Shown: in pieces, positions 34,928 to 43,423 of the stretch
Layout: each line of letters begins with the position of its first letter
Position numbering within the stretch: the first letter of the stretch is position 1
NCBI RefSeq assembly: GCF_014189535.1
Contig: NZ_CP050308.1
Coordinates: forward strand, 3,647,001-3,711,000
Source of the DNA: Rhizobium lusitanum
GTDB lineage: Bacteria > Pseudomonadota > Alphaproteobacteria > Rhizobiales > Rhizobiaceae
Direction of reading: 5' to 3'
Length of the DNA stretch: 64,000 nt
Position numbers and translations under genes: made by a program
Notes under the pieces: model-generated
What the model was told of the DNA's origin: nothing
What the model saw: the letters and a program-made list of their open reading frames with translations, nothing else
The model's database searches: none

Positions 34928-35602
34928 ATGAGTGGTATTTCTTCAGTTGGAAGCAGCATGAACGCTGCCTCGTACAATCCCCTTGATAAAAACCATGACG
35001 GCGTTGTGGACGCCCAGGAGTTGCAGGAAGCAGCGCAATCAGGGCTGCTGTCGGCGAGCGTTCTCGGCGATGAAGACAGTGATGACAGTAGTGATCAGAG
35101 CCCAACCGGCGCGTTCTCCGGCAATCTGGCGTCCATGCTGCTGCAGATGCAGCAGGCGAGCGCCAACGGCCAGACCGGCACGGACACGTCGAGCGACGAC
35201 TCTTCCGACCAATCGCCGATGGACCAGCTCTTCACCAGCCTTGACACCAACAAGGACGGCAAGGTTTCGTCCGACGAGTTCGTGGCCGGACGCCCGAAGG
35301 ATATGAGCGAAAGCGATGCCGCAAACCTGTTCAAGAGCCTGGATAGCCAGAGCTCAGGTTCGCTGGACAAGGATCAGTTCGCCGAAGGTCTCGATGTCCT
35401 GAAGCCGACTGACGCCTCCGCCGCCGATGTCCTGTCGCAGGAACAATCTTCCAGCGGTAATAGCAGCACGAGCGCTGGTGACAGTGCCGATCAGAATGCG
35501 CTGGAAACCTTCATCAGCGAGATGCAGGCCTCGATGAACGCCTATCAGAATACCTATGGACAGTATGACCTCAGTTCATCATCAGACAGCGTTGCTGCCT
35601 GA
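34928..35602 (+). CDS. EF-hand protein with three calcium-binding-like loops and TYGQYD motif
   Basis: A 224-residue, very acidic, serine-rich protein. EF-hand loops are at Asp20-Glu31 (DKNHDGVVDAQE) and Asp106-Glu117 (DTNKDGKVSSDE), both canonical, and at 139-150, which is degenerate (Ser at position 5, Gln at position 12). The sequence DSSDQSP is repeated near 54 and 92. It ends near MNAYQNTYGQYD, shared with the gene at 33705. No Sec signal peptide is seen. The ATG at 34928 follows AGGAG; the frame is open further upstream but without support. Confidence 0.82.
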   Translation: MSGISSVGSSMNAASYNPLDKNHDGVVDAQELQEAAQSGLLSASVLGDEDSDDSSDQSPTGAFSGNLASMLLQMQQASANGQTGTDTSSDDSSDQSPMDQLFTSLDTNKDGKVSSDEFVAGRPKDMSESDAANLFKSLDSQSSGSLDKDQFAEGLDVLKPTDASAADVLSQEQSSSGNSSTSAGDSADQNALETFISEMQASMNAYQNTYGQYDLSSSSDSVAA

Positions 35603-35661
35603 TCGACTGCCATAGCTTGGACTTGGAATGGAAGGAGATTGCGCAAATGCAGTCTCCGTTT

Positions 35662-36195
35662 TTATGTGACGTCGTTCTCCGCCAACAATGGCAGCACGAA
35701 GGGCGCATTGCCATTCGCATCTGCACCGCGGCCGATCGTCTTGACAGCAGCGACCAGCCGACCTTTACGGCCAAGCACCTCGTCAGCAATCATGATCAGC
35801 CGCGTATTTGGCGTCGCATAGGGCGAGGCGGTGCGCAGGCGGCGGGCAAGCGTCAGGTCGTCCTCTTCGGGATGAACGGCAAGCGCTGCGATCAAAGCCG
35901 CTGCCGGCGAGCGCGACACGCCCATCCAGCAATGGATCAGCAGCGGTGCGGTGCGATCCCAGCTTCGGGCGAAATCGATGATGTCGCGGACATGGGTCTC
36001 CTGCGGCGCGACGAGATCGCCGGTCCCCGCAAAGCTGATATCGTTCATGCCGAGCAACAGGTGCCGGTTCGCCTTAATCACGGCCGGTCGGTGAAAGCTT
36101 TGCTCTTTCGCCATCAGGCTGATCATTTCGGATGCGCCGTGACGGACAGCCATTTCAGCAATGCGGGCTAGCGGTGATACGACGATCACGGTCAT
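35662..36195 (-). CDS. protein tyrosine/dual-specificity phosphatase-like protein
   Basis: A 177-residue phosphatase fold. The active-site loop HCWMGVSRS has the CX5R catalytic pair Cys89 and Arg95. An Asp general acid may be in the GMNDI block near residue 51. It overlaps the upstream HD gene by four bases (ATGA), so the two are translated together. The substrate is unknown; related rhizobial proteins are annotated only as tyrosine phosphatase family. Confidence 0.86.
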   Translation of the reverse strand: MTVIVVSPLARIAEMAVRHGASEMISLMAKEQSFHRPAVIKANRHLLLGMNDISFAGTGDLVAPQETHVRDIIDFARSWDRTAPLLIHCWMGVSRSPAAALIAALAVHPEEDDLTLARRLRTASPYATPNTRLIMIADEVLGRKGRLVAAVKTIGRGADANGNAPFVLPLLAENDVT

Positions 36196-36809
36196 GCCTC
36201 GGCTCTCGCGGTGGAGCGTTCGGCTTCAATCACCTCGAAACGCTTCAGGAAAAGCCGCTGGGCTTCGACCGACGGCATTGGCTGAATCGGCAGCATGTCC
36301 TGCGTAATGCCGCGCGGCTGGCCGAAGAACTTGCGCGCCTCCTCTGGCGTGAAGCCTGCAAGCAGCGTTGCTTCGAAATAGGCCGAAACCGTGTCTGCTT
36401 TCTTGATCTTTTCCTTCAGGCGCGGCGCGCAGTGAGGCGGCAGGGCGAAGCGCCGATAGATCGCCGCCTCCAGCCGTTTTTCCACCAGCTTGTACTCGCC
36501 GCCGACCACGGATTTGAATGGTGAGATCATATCGCCGATAACGTATTCGGGAGCATCGTGCAGCAGCGCCGCCAGCAGTTCGTCCGGTGTCGCCGGGTTC
36601 AACTGGCGGAAGATCGCCTCCACCACCAGGCTGTGCTGCGCCACCGAAAAGGCGTGATCCCCGGACGTCTGGCCGTTCCAGCGCGCGACGCGGGCAAGGC
36701 CATGGGCGATATCGCTGATCTCGACGTCGAGCGGCGAGGGGTCCAGCAGGTCGAGCCTGCGCCCGGACAACATGCGCTGCCAGGCGCGCGGGGCAGCACC
36801 CGCTGTCAT
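36192..36809 (-). CDS. HD-domain hydrolase, YfbR-like 5'-deoxynucleotidase type
   Basis: A 205-residue HD protein. Metal ligands lie in VAQHSLVVE (His59), ALLHDAPEYVIGD (His84-Asp85) and KADTVSAY. The HDAPE pattern is that of the YfbR group of nucleotidases acting on dNMPs. It overlaps ygfZ upstream and the phosphatase downstream by four bases each, so the three genes form a tight operon. Confidence 0.87.
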   Translation of the reverse strand: MTAGAAPRAWQRMLSGRRLDLLDPSPLDVEISDIAHGLARVARWNGQTSGDHAFSVAQHSLVVEAIFRQLNPATPDELLAALLHDAPEYVIGDMISPFKSVVGGEYKLVEKRLEAAIYRRFALPPHCAPRLKEKIKKADTVSAYFEATLLAGFTPEEARKFFGQPRGITQDMLPIQPMPSVEAQRLFLKRFEVIEAERSTARAEA

Positions 36810-37645
36810 GCCGACGCCTCATCGGTCTGCGTGGGGAAGGAAAGGCCGGACCATGCGGGAAGTGCAACGGAGACTTCATGACCGTCCGCCAGGATCGGCG
36901 TGCCGGCTGCGATAGCGTCGCCGGCGCGGTCAATGCGGACGATGGCAAGGCCGTTGGCGCCTTCGGTCGAACCGAGTGTGCCGATTGGCTTGCCTCCGGC
37001 GGTCAATTCCGTGCCGGTCGCGGGCAGATCAGCGCTGCCGGTGACGGTGACCACCCGCCGGCGCGCGGTGCCGCGATGCTGCATGCGGGAAACCACTTCC
37101 TGGCCGACATAGCAGCCCTTGCGGAAGCCGAGGCCGCCATTGAGGTCCAGCAGCACGTCATGCGGAAAAGCGTCCTGCAGGGCGAAATCCCGGCCGGACA
37201 CAGCGATGCCATTGGCGATGCGCAGCGCGTCGTAAAGCGCCTCGGCATCGTCGCCGTGATGGCCGGCCTGGCGCGTCAACGTAATGCCTGCCTTGGTGAA
37301 ACGGCTGTCCTTGGGGCCTTCGGCCGCAACGTCGCTCCAGGCGACCGTAATACCTTCGGCTTCTGCGATCGCGAAGTCGACCGGTGCGCGCAGCCGGTAC
37401 ATGGTGAGCCGTTTCAGCAGCCCATCCCTTTGCGCAGTGTCGGTTTCCAGCAGGAAACCTGCTCCATCCCTGGAGATCATGAAGTCGAACAGGATCTTGC
37501 CCTGCGGCGTCAGCAGCGCGCCGGGGCGCGCCTCGTCCGCGCCGAGTGAGGCAAGGTCGGTGGTGATGAGATTGTGCAGGAAGGGCTCCGCCTCGGCGCC
37601 GGTGACGCGAAGAAAGGATCGGTCTTTCAGGAATACGGCTGGCAT
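36806..37645 (-). CDS. ygfZ: folate-binding YgfZ/IbaG-type GcvT-like protein
   Basis: A 279-residue tetrahydrofolate-binding protein related to the T protein of glycine cleavage, which takes part in late iron-sulfur cluster assembly or repair. The signature KGCYVGQEVVSRMQHRG contains the conserved Cys178. The ATG at 37645 gives the proper N terminus (MPAVFLKDRSFLRVTGAEAEPFL); the frame open back to 37828 is not supported. It is the first gene of an operon with the HD protein and the phosphatase. Confidence 0.93.
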   Translation of the reverse strand: MPAVFLKDRSFLRVTGAEAEPFLHNLITTDLASLGADEARPGALLTPQGKILFDFMISRDGAGFLLETDTAQRDGLLKRLTMYRLRAPVDFAIAEAEGITVAWSDVAAEGPKDSRFTKAGITLTRQAGHHGDDAEALYDALRIANGIAVSGRDFALQDAFPHDVLLDLNGGLGFRKGCYVGQEVVSRMQHRGTARRRVVTVTGSADLPATGTELTAGGKPIGTLGSTEGANGLAIVRIDRAGDAIAAGTPILADGHEVSVALPAWSGLSFPTQTDEASA

Positions 37646-37718
37646 GATGGACCCGCTAATTTCGCCTATCGCCCAGAGGTAGGGCGTCTGCTTGGGAACC
37701 GCAAGTTCTGCGGCCGGA

Positions 37719-38489
37719 TCATTCGCCGGAGGTGAAGAATTTCCATTTGCCGTCGGGCGTGATGCCGACGCGGTAGAAATTATAGCCGCCGAATTCCAGC
37801 ATGTCGGAGAAATCCCCAGCAGTGACAATCCGCATCAGGTCGACCTTTTCCGGCGCGGTCAGGGTCTTGATGTCCTTCTCGGCAAAATAAGGCCAGACAT
37901 ACATTTCGTTGGGCGTTCCCTGGCCGACATGGGCGCAGGCACTCGACAGGATATCAAGAAGGATAGAGAGGATCTCGATACCGTCGGAATCGCCGGAGAG
38001 ATCATGCAGCGTCTTGATCGGATCTTCGCCCGGATCGTCCGCCGTCACCTGTGTCTGGTTCAGGCCGCCGCCAATATTCATCAGTGGGCGCAAACGCTCA
38101 AGATCACCGGAGGCCGCTGCCTCGACGATGGTCTCGCGCAGCTTGCGCACCGGCTCTGGCACCTTGCTGATATCGTAGATGATTTCCACGGACTTGCCGT
38201 TATTCGGAGCGTCTGCGGCGGTGGCGCTGTTACTCGTCTGCCCTGCCTGGCTCTTGACCAGCGGGTCCGGCATGGGAAGAGCCTTGGAGGGCGCTTCAAG
38301 CGCCTGCTCGATCGGCTTGTCATTGTTCTGCTGTGCGGGCTTGCTTGCAGCACCCGGCTGAGCGGCGGGTGGGTTTATCAGCGAGAAGGCGAGGGCTGGC
38401 AACGGCTGGGCAAGGCTGCCGAAAAACATGGTCGCAGCGGCAAGCGAGGCAATGGAACGTCGAAACTCACTGCCCGGTACGATATGCAT
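37719..38489 (-). CDS. exported hypothetical protein
   Basis: A 256-residue protein with a signal peptide (hydrophobic core ASLAAATMFFGSLAQPLPALA, likely cleaved after ALA). A proline- and alanine-rich linker (about 40-90) precedes a folded C-terminal half from PEPVRKLRETIVEAAASGDLE to the end. A periplasmic location is likely. I do not recognise the family; it looks like a conserved rhizobial protein of unknown function. The small gene at 38506 lies 16 bases upstream on the same strand. Confidence 0.72.
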   Translation of the reverse strand: MHIVPGSEFRRSIASLAAATMFFGSLAQPLPALAFSLINPPAAQPGAASKPAQQNNDKPIEQALEAPSKALPMPDPLVKSQAGQTSNSATAADAPNNGKSVEIIYDISKVPEPVRKLRETIVEAAASGDLERLRPLMNIGGGLNQTQVTADDPGEDPIKTLHDLSGDSDGIEILSILLDILSSACAHVGQGTPNEMYVWPYFAEKDIKTLTAPEKVDLMRIVTAGDFSDMLEFGGYNFYRVGITPDGKWKFFTSGE

Positions 38490-38505
38490 AAGGGATCTCT
38501 GGCTG

Positions 38506-38763
38506 TTATTGCAGGGTGCGGTTCGGAGAGAATTCACCAGCAAGCATGCGTTCCCTAAGCGATTCGAGCAAGGCTTCCGCGCCCTGTTCCCCATTAATGC
38601 GAATAGTTTCGCGGAGGGCATGGGCAATGGCGGCGTCGGCAATGATCTCCGGCTCGATGCCATCGGCCATTCCGTCAGCCCAAGCCTCGTTCTGGTATTC
38701 CAGCGCTGCCTGCATCTTTTCGTGGACGATCATGTCGTCAATTTCGTTCAGGCTGGTTTCCAT
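38506..38763 (-). CDS. small acidic hypothetical protein
   Basis: An 85-residue, helix-rich acidic protein (METSLNEIDDMIVHEKMQAA at the start) without cysteines or membrane segments. AAGGAAAG precedes the ATG at 38763, which supports this start over the one at 38787. It is probably co-transcribed with the exported protein behind it. No family is recognised. Confidence 0.65.
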   Translation of the reverse strand: METSLNEIDDMIVHEKMQAALEYQNEAWADGMADGIEPEIIADAAIAHALRETIRINGEQGAEALLESLRERMLAGEFSPNRTLQ

Positions 38764-38867
38764 TGTTTCTTTCCTTAAGACGCCCATGTCCTTACCACTT
38801 GCTTAACGACTCTATCAGCCTTTTCCTAAAACGACACGGCTCGGTACAAAAAGGGGTTAATAAATCG

Positions 38868-39305
38868 TCAATTTCCAAAGCGGGCGGTTATTTCTGTGGC
38901 CAGTGTTGCACCTTCGTTACGGTATCGCTCCTCGGCGACAACGGCCTGCGGCGTGCAATTCGTGTAAACCGACGCAAAGGATCTGTATCCGCGGTTGAAC
39001 GCGGCGGTCAGTCTTTCCTTGCGTTTCGGCTCGTTCTTGGTCTCGGCGTCGAGCAATTGCTGCATGCCGACCCGCCAACCGTCTTCCGTGGTGGGATTGC
39101 AGAGGTTACGCAGATAGTTGACCGAGCCGAGAATTTCGGCGAGCCGCAAAAGCTGGTCGTCATAGGGCGTCGGCTGCTCGGCCTCGCCACTATTGCCGGG
39201 CGTCAGCACCGGTGGAGCGGTCGTCGTCGTCTGCGCAAAGGCCGGAAATGCGGCCGCAAGCGCGGCGCAGATCACAAGCGGATGAATGAGGCGACGATGA
39301 ATCAT
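38868..39305 (-). CDS. TIGR02301-family exported protein
   Basis: A 145-residue protein with a signal peptide (LVICAALAAAFPAFAQ). The mature part has the two cysteines and the pattern RLAEILGSVNYLRNLC and CTPQAVVAEERYR that I associate with the TIGR02301 family of alphaproteobacteria, which has no known function. An ATG at 39329 is an alternative start. It is probably periplasmic, with a disulfide. Confidence 0.8.
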   Translation of the reverse strand: MIHRRLIHPLVICAALAAAFPAFAQTTTTAPPVLTPGNSGEAEQPTPYDDQLLRLAEILGSVNYLRNLCNPTTEDGWRVGMQQLLDAETKNEPKRKERLTAAFNRGYRSFASVYTNCTPQAVVAEERYRNEGATLATEITARFGN

Positions 39306-39407
39306 GTGCCCAATTGATATGGCAAGCATGACGGGAACAAGGCGAAATGCTCGCTTTCCACCCCGTTATTGTTAAGCATCGTTAACGCCGGAGCCCTGCC
39401 CATCCCG

Positions 39408-39827
39408 TCAATCGCGGGCTTCGGCGATCCGCTCGACGCATTCGAGAACGCTTGCCGGAACGGGCAGGGCGCGGATCTCTTCCAGCGAGTACCAGCCGAT
39501 CGCGGCGGCATCGTCGGCCGCTTCGGCGGTCGCTTCTTTGTCGGCGTCCACCCGAAAGACCGACAGGAGAAAGTGACTGGTGAGCGTCCCATCTGCTGCA
39601 TGGCTCTTGAGGTCGTAAGTCTCGAACAGGCGGGGATTGCGGGCTGATATCCCCGTCTCCTCCTCGAACTCCCGCAATGCCGTTTCCGCCGGCGTTTCAC
39701 CGTCCTCGGCCCGCCCGCCTGGAAAAGCATACATGTCGGCGGACGGCGGATTGCGGCGCAGTACCAACAGGAAGCGGCCGTCGCGTTCTAGGATGGCGGA
39801 GGAAGCGGGGCGTGGGATGGAGGTCAT
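39408..39827 (-). CDS. Nudix hydrolase
   Basis: A 139-residue pyrophosphohydrolase. The Nudix box GX5EX7REUXEEXGU is complete, from GGRAEDGE through TALREFEEETGI, so it should bind magnesium and cleave a nucleoside diphosphate linked to some group. The substrate cannot be read from the motif; ADP-ribose-type or mutagenic nucleotides are possibilities. Confidence 0.92.
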   Translation of the reverse strand: MTSIPRPASSAILERDGRFLLVLRRNPPSADMYAFPGGRAEDGETPAETALREFEEETGISARNPRLFETYDLKSHAADGTLTSHFLLSVFRVDADKEATAEAADDAAAIGWYSLEEIRALPVPASVLECVERIAEARD

Positions 39828-39976
39828 GGGTATTCTGATTCCGAGAAAAATGTCAGGCGGCGATGGGCGTGGTCAGTCCCCGCAAGATACGGCCCTTGTT
39901 GCGCCAGATGAAAGCCCTTTTACTCGCAAGCGAGAATGGCGATTCGAGACCGCCGTCCAAGCTGCTGGAAATCATC

Positions 39977-40297
39977 ATGACCTACGCACTCTATGCCCTT
40001 GCCGCACTGGCTGAAATCGCCGGCTGTTTTGCCTTCTGGGCGTGGCTGCGGCTGGCAAAGCCGATCTGGTGGCTGGCGCCCGGCCTGGTGTCGCTCGCGC
40101 TGTTCGCATGGTTGTTGGCATTGGTGCCGAGCGAAGCGGCGGGACGCACTTACGCGGCCTATGGCGGCATCTACATTGTCGCTTCCATTCTCTGGCTCTG
40201 GTTGGCCGAAGGGCGCCTGCCCGATCGCTGGGATATCACCGGCGCGGCCGTCTGCCTTGCGGGTGGCGCCATCATTCTCTTCGGTCCGCGCGGCTGA
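39977..40297 (+). CDS. YnfA (UPF0060) small membrane protein
   Basis: A 106-residue inner membrane protein with four hydrophobic helices, starting [21 protein letters not shown] and ending IILFGPRG, both standard for UPF0060/YnfA. The family is related to small multidrug resistance transporters, but its activity in rhizobia is not established. The ATG at 39977 is preceded by GGAAA; the frame open from 39863 is not supported. The yedK gene follows 43 bases downstream. Confidence 0.92.
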   Translation: MTYALYALAALAEIAGCFAFWAWLRLAKPIWWLAPGLVSLALFAWLLALVPSEAAGRTYAAYGGIYIVASILWLWLAEGRLPDRWDITGAAVCLAGGAIILFGPRG

Positions 40298-40340
40298 CCT
40301 TCTCCTTGACCCGGCGCTTTCAGGGTGCAAAACAAGCCCT

Positions 40341-41105
40341 ATGTGCGGACGCTATGCATTGACATCGACGCCGGAATACGTCGGCGAGGGGCTGGGGGTC
40401 TTGCTCAGCGAAGGCTTTCCCGCGCGCTATAACATAGCGCCGACACAGCCGATCCTCGTCGTTATCTCGGGCGACAGGCAGGAGCGGGGCAGCAATCTGC
40501 CGGATCGTCGCGCGGTGCTGGTGCGCTGGGGCTTTACGCCGGCCTGGGTGAAGGACCCCAAGGAATTTCCGCTACTGATCAATGCGCGTGCCGAAACCGC
40601 GATCGGCAAGGCCTCGTTCCGTGCCGCCATGCGGCATCGGCGTATTCTGATCCCTGCCTCGGGTTTTTACGAATGGCGACGCCCTTCCAAGGAGAGCGGC
40701 GAGAAGTCTCAGCCCTATTGGATACGCCCGCGCGATGGTGGCGTCATCGCCTTTGCCGGCCTGATGGAGACATGGGCGTCGGCCGATGGATCGGAAGTCG
40801 ATACCGGTGCGATCCTGACGACGGCAGCGAACAGAACGATGCGTCCCATTCATGACCGTATGCCCGTCGTGATCAAGCCGGAAGATTTTGCCCGTTGGCT
40901 CGATTGCAAGACGCAGGAGCCGCGCGAGGTTCTCGATCTGATGGCACCGGTTCAGGAGGATTTCTTCGAGGCGATCCCGGTTTCGGATCGCGTCAACAAG
41001 GTCGCTAATATGGGGCCTGATTTGCATGAGCCGATAGCGATCGAGGCTTCGACCAAGCCGTCGAAGAAGTCGGACCCCGGCGATGGCCAGTTGAACCTCT
41101 TCTGA
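40341..41105 (+). CDS. yedK: SRAP-domain abasic-site processing protein, YedK/HMCES family
   Basis: A 254-residue protein that forms a covalent DNA-protein crosslink with abasic sites in single-stranded DNA and shields them. The catalytic Cys2 follows the initiator methionine directly (MCGRYALT), and the other active-site parts are NIAPTQP, NARAET, SGFYEW (Glu) and HDRMPVVI (His). The ATG at 40341 is fixed by the need for Cys2. A basic tail ends DGQLNLF, which resembles a clamp-binding QLxLF motif. Confidence 0.94.
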   Translation: MCGRYALTSTPEYVGEGLGVLLSEGFPARYNIAPTQPILVVISGDRQERGSNLPDRRAVLVRWGFTPAWVKDPKEFPLLINARAETAIGKASFRAAMRHRRILIPASGFYEWRRPSKESGEKSQPYWIRPRDGGVIAFAGLMETWASADGSEVDTGAILTTAANRTMRPIHDRMPVVIKPEDFARWLDCKTQEPREVLDLMAPVQEDFFEAIPVSDRVNKVANMGPDLHEPIAIEASTKPSKKSDPGDGQLNLF

Positions 41106-41185
41106 ACGGCTTTGTGTCGAGATCGTTGCAGCCATAAGCCGCTGATGAACAGGCGGCTTCCGCGGCTGGCGAGCGGTGGCTGGTC

Positions 41186-41326
41186 TTAGGCGATCTTCTT
41201 TTTCATCGGCTTTGTCTTCAGCATCAGATGTGCTGCCAGAACGGCCTTCAGGCCGAGCGGACGATAAAGCAAGCTGGGATCGATCTTTGCCTGCGGTTGT
41301 GCCGCTTCGTCTTTCTTCGTGGTCAT
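41186..41326 (-). CDS. 46-residue basic protein of unknown function
   Basis: A short gene read from ATG at 41326 to TAA at 41186. The product begins MTTKKDEAAQPQAKIDPS and ends MLKTKPMKKKIA, with LLYRPLGLKAVLAAH in between; it is strongly basic at both ends. GAGGAG lies eight bases before the start. The good ribosome site and clean codon use support a real gene. I know no function. It lies between yedK and pssA. Confidence 0.6.
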   Translation of the reverse strand: MTTKKDEAAQPQAKIDPSLLYRPLGLKAVLAAHLMLKTKPMKKKIA

Positions 41327-41384
41327 GGGGTGCTCCTCACCTTGTTCGCGATGGTGTTTCTTGAATCACCAAAGTCCCTCGCCA

Positions 41385-41407
41385 ATTTGTCTTAAATCAT
41401 GACAAAT
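41385..41407. promoter_or_regulatory. inverted repeat upstream of the 46-residue protein gene
   Basis: ATTTGTC (41385-41391) pairs with GACAAAT (41401-41407) across nine bases. It lies about 60 bases before the start of the small gene on the minus strand, a normal place for an operator. The motif is not recognised. Confidence 0.35.
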
Positions 41408-41499
41408 CAAAGGCGTTTGCCGATCAGCATTTGTAAACGCCGACCACATTTCGCGAGATGAGCGCGAAATTTTCGTATTTTCCCTGTCTACCTAGGGTG

Positions 41500-41514
41500 T
41501 TAATTCTTCATTAA
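41500..41514. promoter_or_regulatory. CtrA-type box (TTAA-N7-TTAACCAT)
   Basis: TTAA-TTCTTCA-TTAA, followed by CCAT, is a full match to the CtrA consensus including the TTAACCAT half. It is in the 269-bp gap between the 46-residue protein gene (start 41326, minus strand) and the 3' end of pssA, so the small gene is the only downstream candidate. Confidence 0.45.
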
Positions 41515-41595
41515 CCATCTTCGCGCTTTGCGTGAAGCGTCGCAACCAATCGTCCAACGAGACGAGCGGCGCACCGAGCCATGACGGCTTGTTGG

Positions 41596-42456
41596 TTAGA
41601 TATGCCGGCCGATATCGTCGTTGGAATCGTCGACATCCGGATCGGCGGGGCCGTTGATAGTGAAGGTGCCGTATTTGCGTGCCCAGGAGCGGGCGCCGAG
41701 CGGCAGCGACAGCAGGTAGGCAACGACAGTCACCACCATGACATGCCAGGTGTAGCTCATCAGCAGCGCTACATAGACGACGATTGCCAGCATGGCCGGC
41801 AGCACGAGATCGCGGCGAATGCCATTGCCTGCCGTTTTGCCGGACCAGACGGGAAGGCGGCTGACCAGCAGGAAGCCGATCAGTACGGTATAAGCGGCAC
41901 CCCAATAGGCAAAAGTCCTGGTGGGTTCCACACCCAGAAAACCGAGATAGACCGGCAGCAGCACCAACATGGCGCCGGCAGGTGCAGGCACGCCGACAAA
42001 GTATTCCGACTGCCAGTCGGCCTTATGCTCGCGTTCCGCCATCACGTTGAAGCGCGCAAGCCGCAGCCCAGCCGCGATGGTGTAGATCAAGGCTGCGATC
42101 CAGCCGAGCGAGCGCGCCTGATCCAGGAGGAAGACATAGACGACAAGCGCCGGCGCGACACCGAAATTGACGATGTCGGCAAGCGAATCCATCTGTGCGC
42201 CGAATTTGGATGTGGCCTTCATCAGCCGCGCCACACGTCCGTCGACGCCATCGAGGAATGCGGCAACCAGCACGGCAACCACGGCAAGTTCATAACGGTT
42301 TTCGAAAGCGAGACGGATGCCGGTGAGGCCCGCGCAGATCGCCAGAACGGTGATCATGTTCGGCACCATCAGCCGCAACGGAATTTCCCGGAGGCGCGGC
42401 CCGCGCGCCTCGTCATTGGGACCATTCGGCTCGAAGGGCGGAAAAGGCGTCTTCAT
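41596..42456 (-). CDS. pssA: CDP-diacylglycerol-serine O-phosphatidyltransferase
   Basis: A 286-residue integral membrane enzyme that makes phosphatidylserine from CDP-diacylglycerol and serine. The CDP-alcohol phosphotransferase motif DGX2ARX8GX3DX3D is complete (DGRVARLMKATSKFGAQMD then SLAD). About eight membrane segments are visible. The ATG at 42456 lies 20 bases behind the psd stop, so product and next-step enzyme are made together. This is the short type of alphaproteobacteria and Gram-positives, unlike the E. coli enzyme. Confidence 0.96.
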   Translation of the reverse strand: MKTPFPPFEPNGPNDEARGPRLREIPLRLMVPNMITVLAICAGLTGIRLAFENRYELAVVAVLVAAFLDGVDGRVARLMKATSKFGAQMDSLADIVNFGVAPALVVYVFLLDQARSLGWIAALIYTIAAGLRLARFNVMAEREHKADWQSEYFVGVPAPAGAMLVLLPVYLGFLGVEPTRTFAYWGAAYTVLIGFLLVSRLPVWSGKTAGNGIRRDLVLPAMLAIVVYVALLMSYTWHVMVVTVVAYLLSLPLGARSWARKYGTFTINGPADPDVDDSNDDIGRHI

Positions 42457-42476
42457 CCTGCTCGTTTCCTTGGGGC

Positions 42477-43175
42477 TTAGCTGCGACGGCTGACGGTTGG
42501 GCCCTTCGGCGAGCCGAATTCGGCGATCACGGTTTCGCCGGCGATCGCCCTCTGACCGACCGCGACGCGCGGTTCGGCGCCTGCGGGAAGGAAGACATCG
42601 AGACGCGAACCGAAGCGGATCAGGCCGATGCGCTCGCCGGCGTCGAGCGGCTCGTTGACATTGACGAAGCAAAGGATGCGGCGGGCGACAAGGCCGGCGA
42701 TCTGCACGACGCCGATTTCGCCGTGCTTCGTTTCGATCGTGAGGCCGTTGCGCTCGTTCTGCTCGCTCGCCTTGTCCAGCTCGGCATTGAGGAAGCTGCC
42801 CTGGCGATAGGCGATGTTGGTGATCCGGCCGCGCATCGGCGAGCGGTTCACATGGCAATCGAAGACATTCATGAAGATCGAAACGCGCAGCATCGGCTCG
42901 ATGCCGAGATTGAGCTCGGCCGGCGGCGTTACCATCTGCACACCGGAAACCTTGCCGTCGGCGGGCGATATGGCGAGATCGTCGTCCTGCGCTGTCATAC
43001 GCTCGGGGTCACGGAAGAAATAGGCGCACCAGAGCGTGAGGATCAGGCCGATCCAGAAGAGCGGCTTGAAGACCCAGCCCAGAACCAGCGATGCAACAAA
43101 GAAACCTGCGACGAAGGGATACCCTTCTTTGTGCACGGGGACGATTACGTTGCGTACGCTATTCAACAAGCTCAT
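42477..43175 (-). CDS. psd: phosphatidylserine decarboxylase proenzyme
   Basis: A 232-residue pyruvoyl enzyme that turns phosphatidylserine into phosphatidylethanolamine. Self-cleavage should occur between Gly189 and Ser190 in [13 protein letters not shown], and the serine becomes the pyruvoyl group. Two membrane segments (about 18-35 and 38-54) anchor it. This is the short Psd type. It is first in the psd-pssA operon. Confidence 0.96.
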   Translation of the reverse strand: MSLLNSVRNVIVPVHKEGYPFVAGFFVASLVLGWVFKPLFWIGLILTLWCAYFFRDPERMTAQDDDLAISPADGKVSGVQMVTPPAELNLGIEPMLRVSIFMNVFDCHVNRSPMRGRITNIAYRQGSFLNAELDKASEQNERNGLTIETKHGEIGVVQIAGLVARRILCFVNVNEPLDAGERIGLIRFGSRLDVFLPAGAEPRVAVGQRAIAGETVIAEFGSPKGPTVSRRS

Positions 43176-43368
43176 CGATGGCGGGCTCCTGTGACTACCA
43201 GTTGACGGTGACTACAGGCAAAAGCCGTCATGGGCAATGGTTTCGCGCATTCACCCCAGGTGAAACCGGTGGAGGCACAGGCGTGCCGTCGTTACTTCAT
43301 TCCGGAAGGCGTGGTTTAGCGCGAAATGCCGCGCGGCTATGAGAGCCGTCGCGACTGCAGATGAACAA

Positions 43369-43391
43369 GCCGCCGGACACGGTCCGGCGGC
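43369..43391 (-). terminator. terminator of the PAP2 phosphatase gene
   Basis: A ten-base perfect stem, GCCGCCGGAC (43369-43378) with GTCCGGCGGC (43382-43391), lies 32 bases behind the stop. On the minus strand TTGTTCAT follows, so the T run is poor but the stem is very strong. Confidence 0.6.
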
Positions 43392-43423
43392 TCGTCAACA
43401 CTCGGTTTGTGTCCAAGCGGACG

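Noticed and set aside
39372..39385. TTAA-N6-TTAA near the TIGR02301 gene as a CtrA site
   Set aside because: The spacer is one base short of the consensus, and no shared partner gene supports it, unlike the EF-hand pair.
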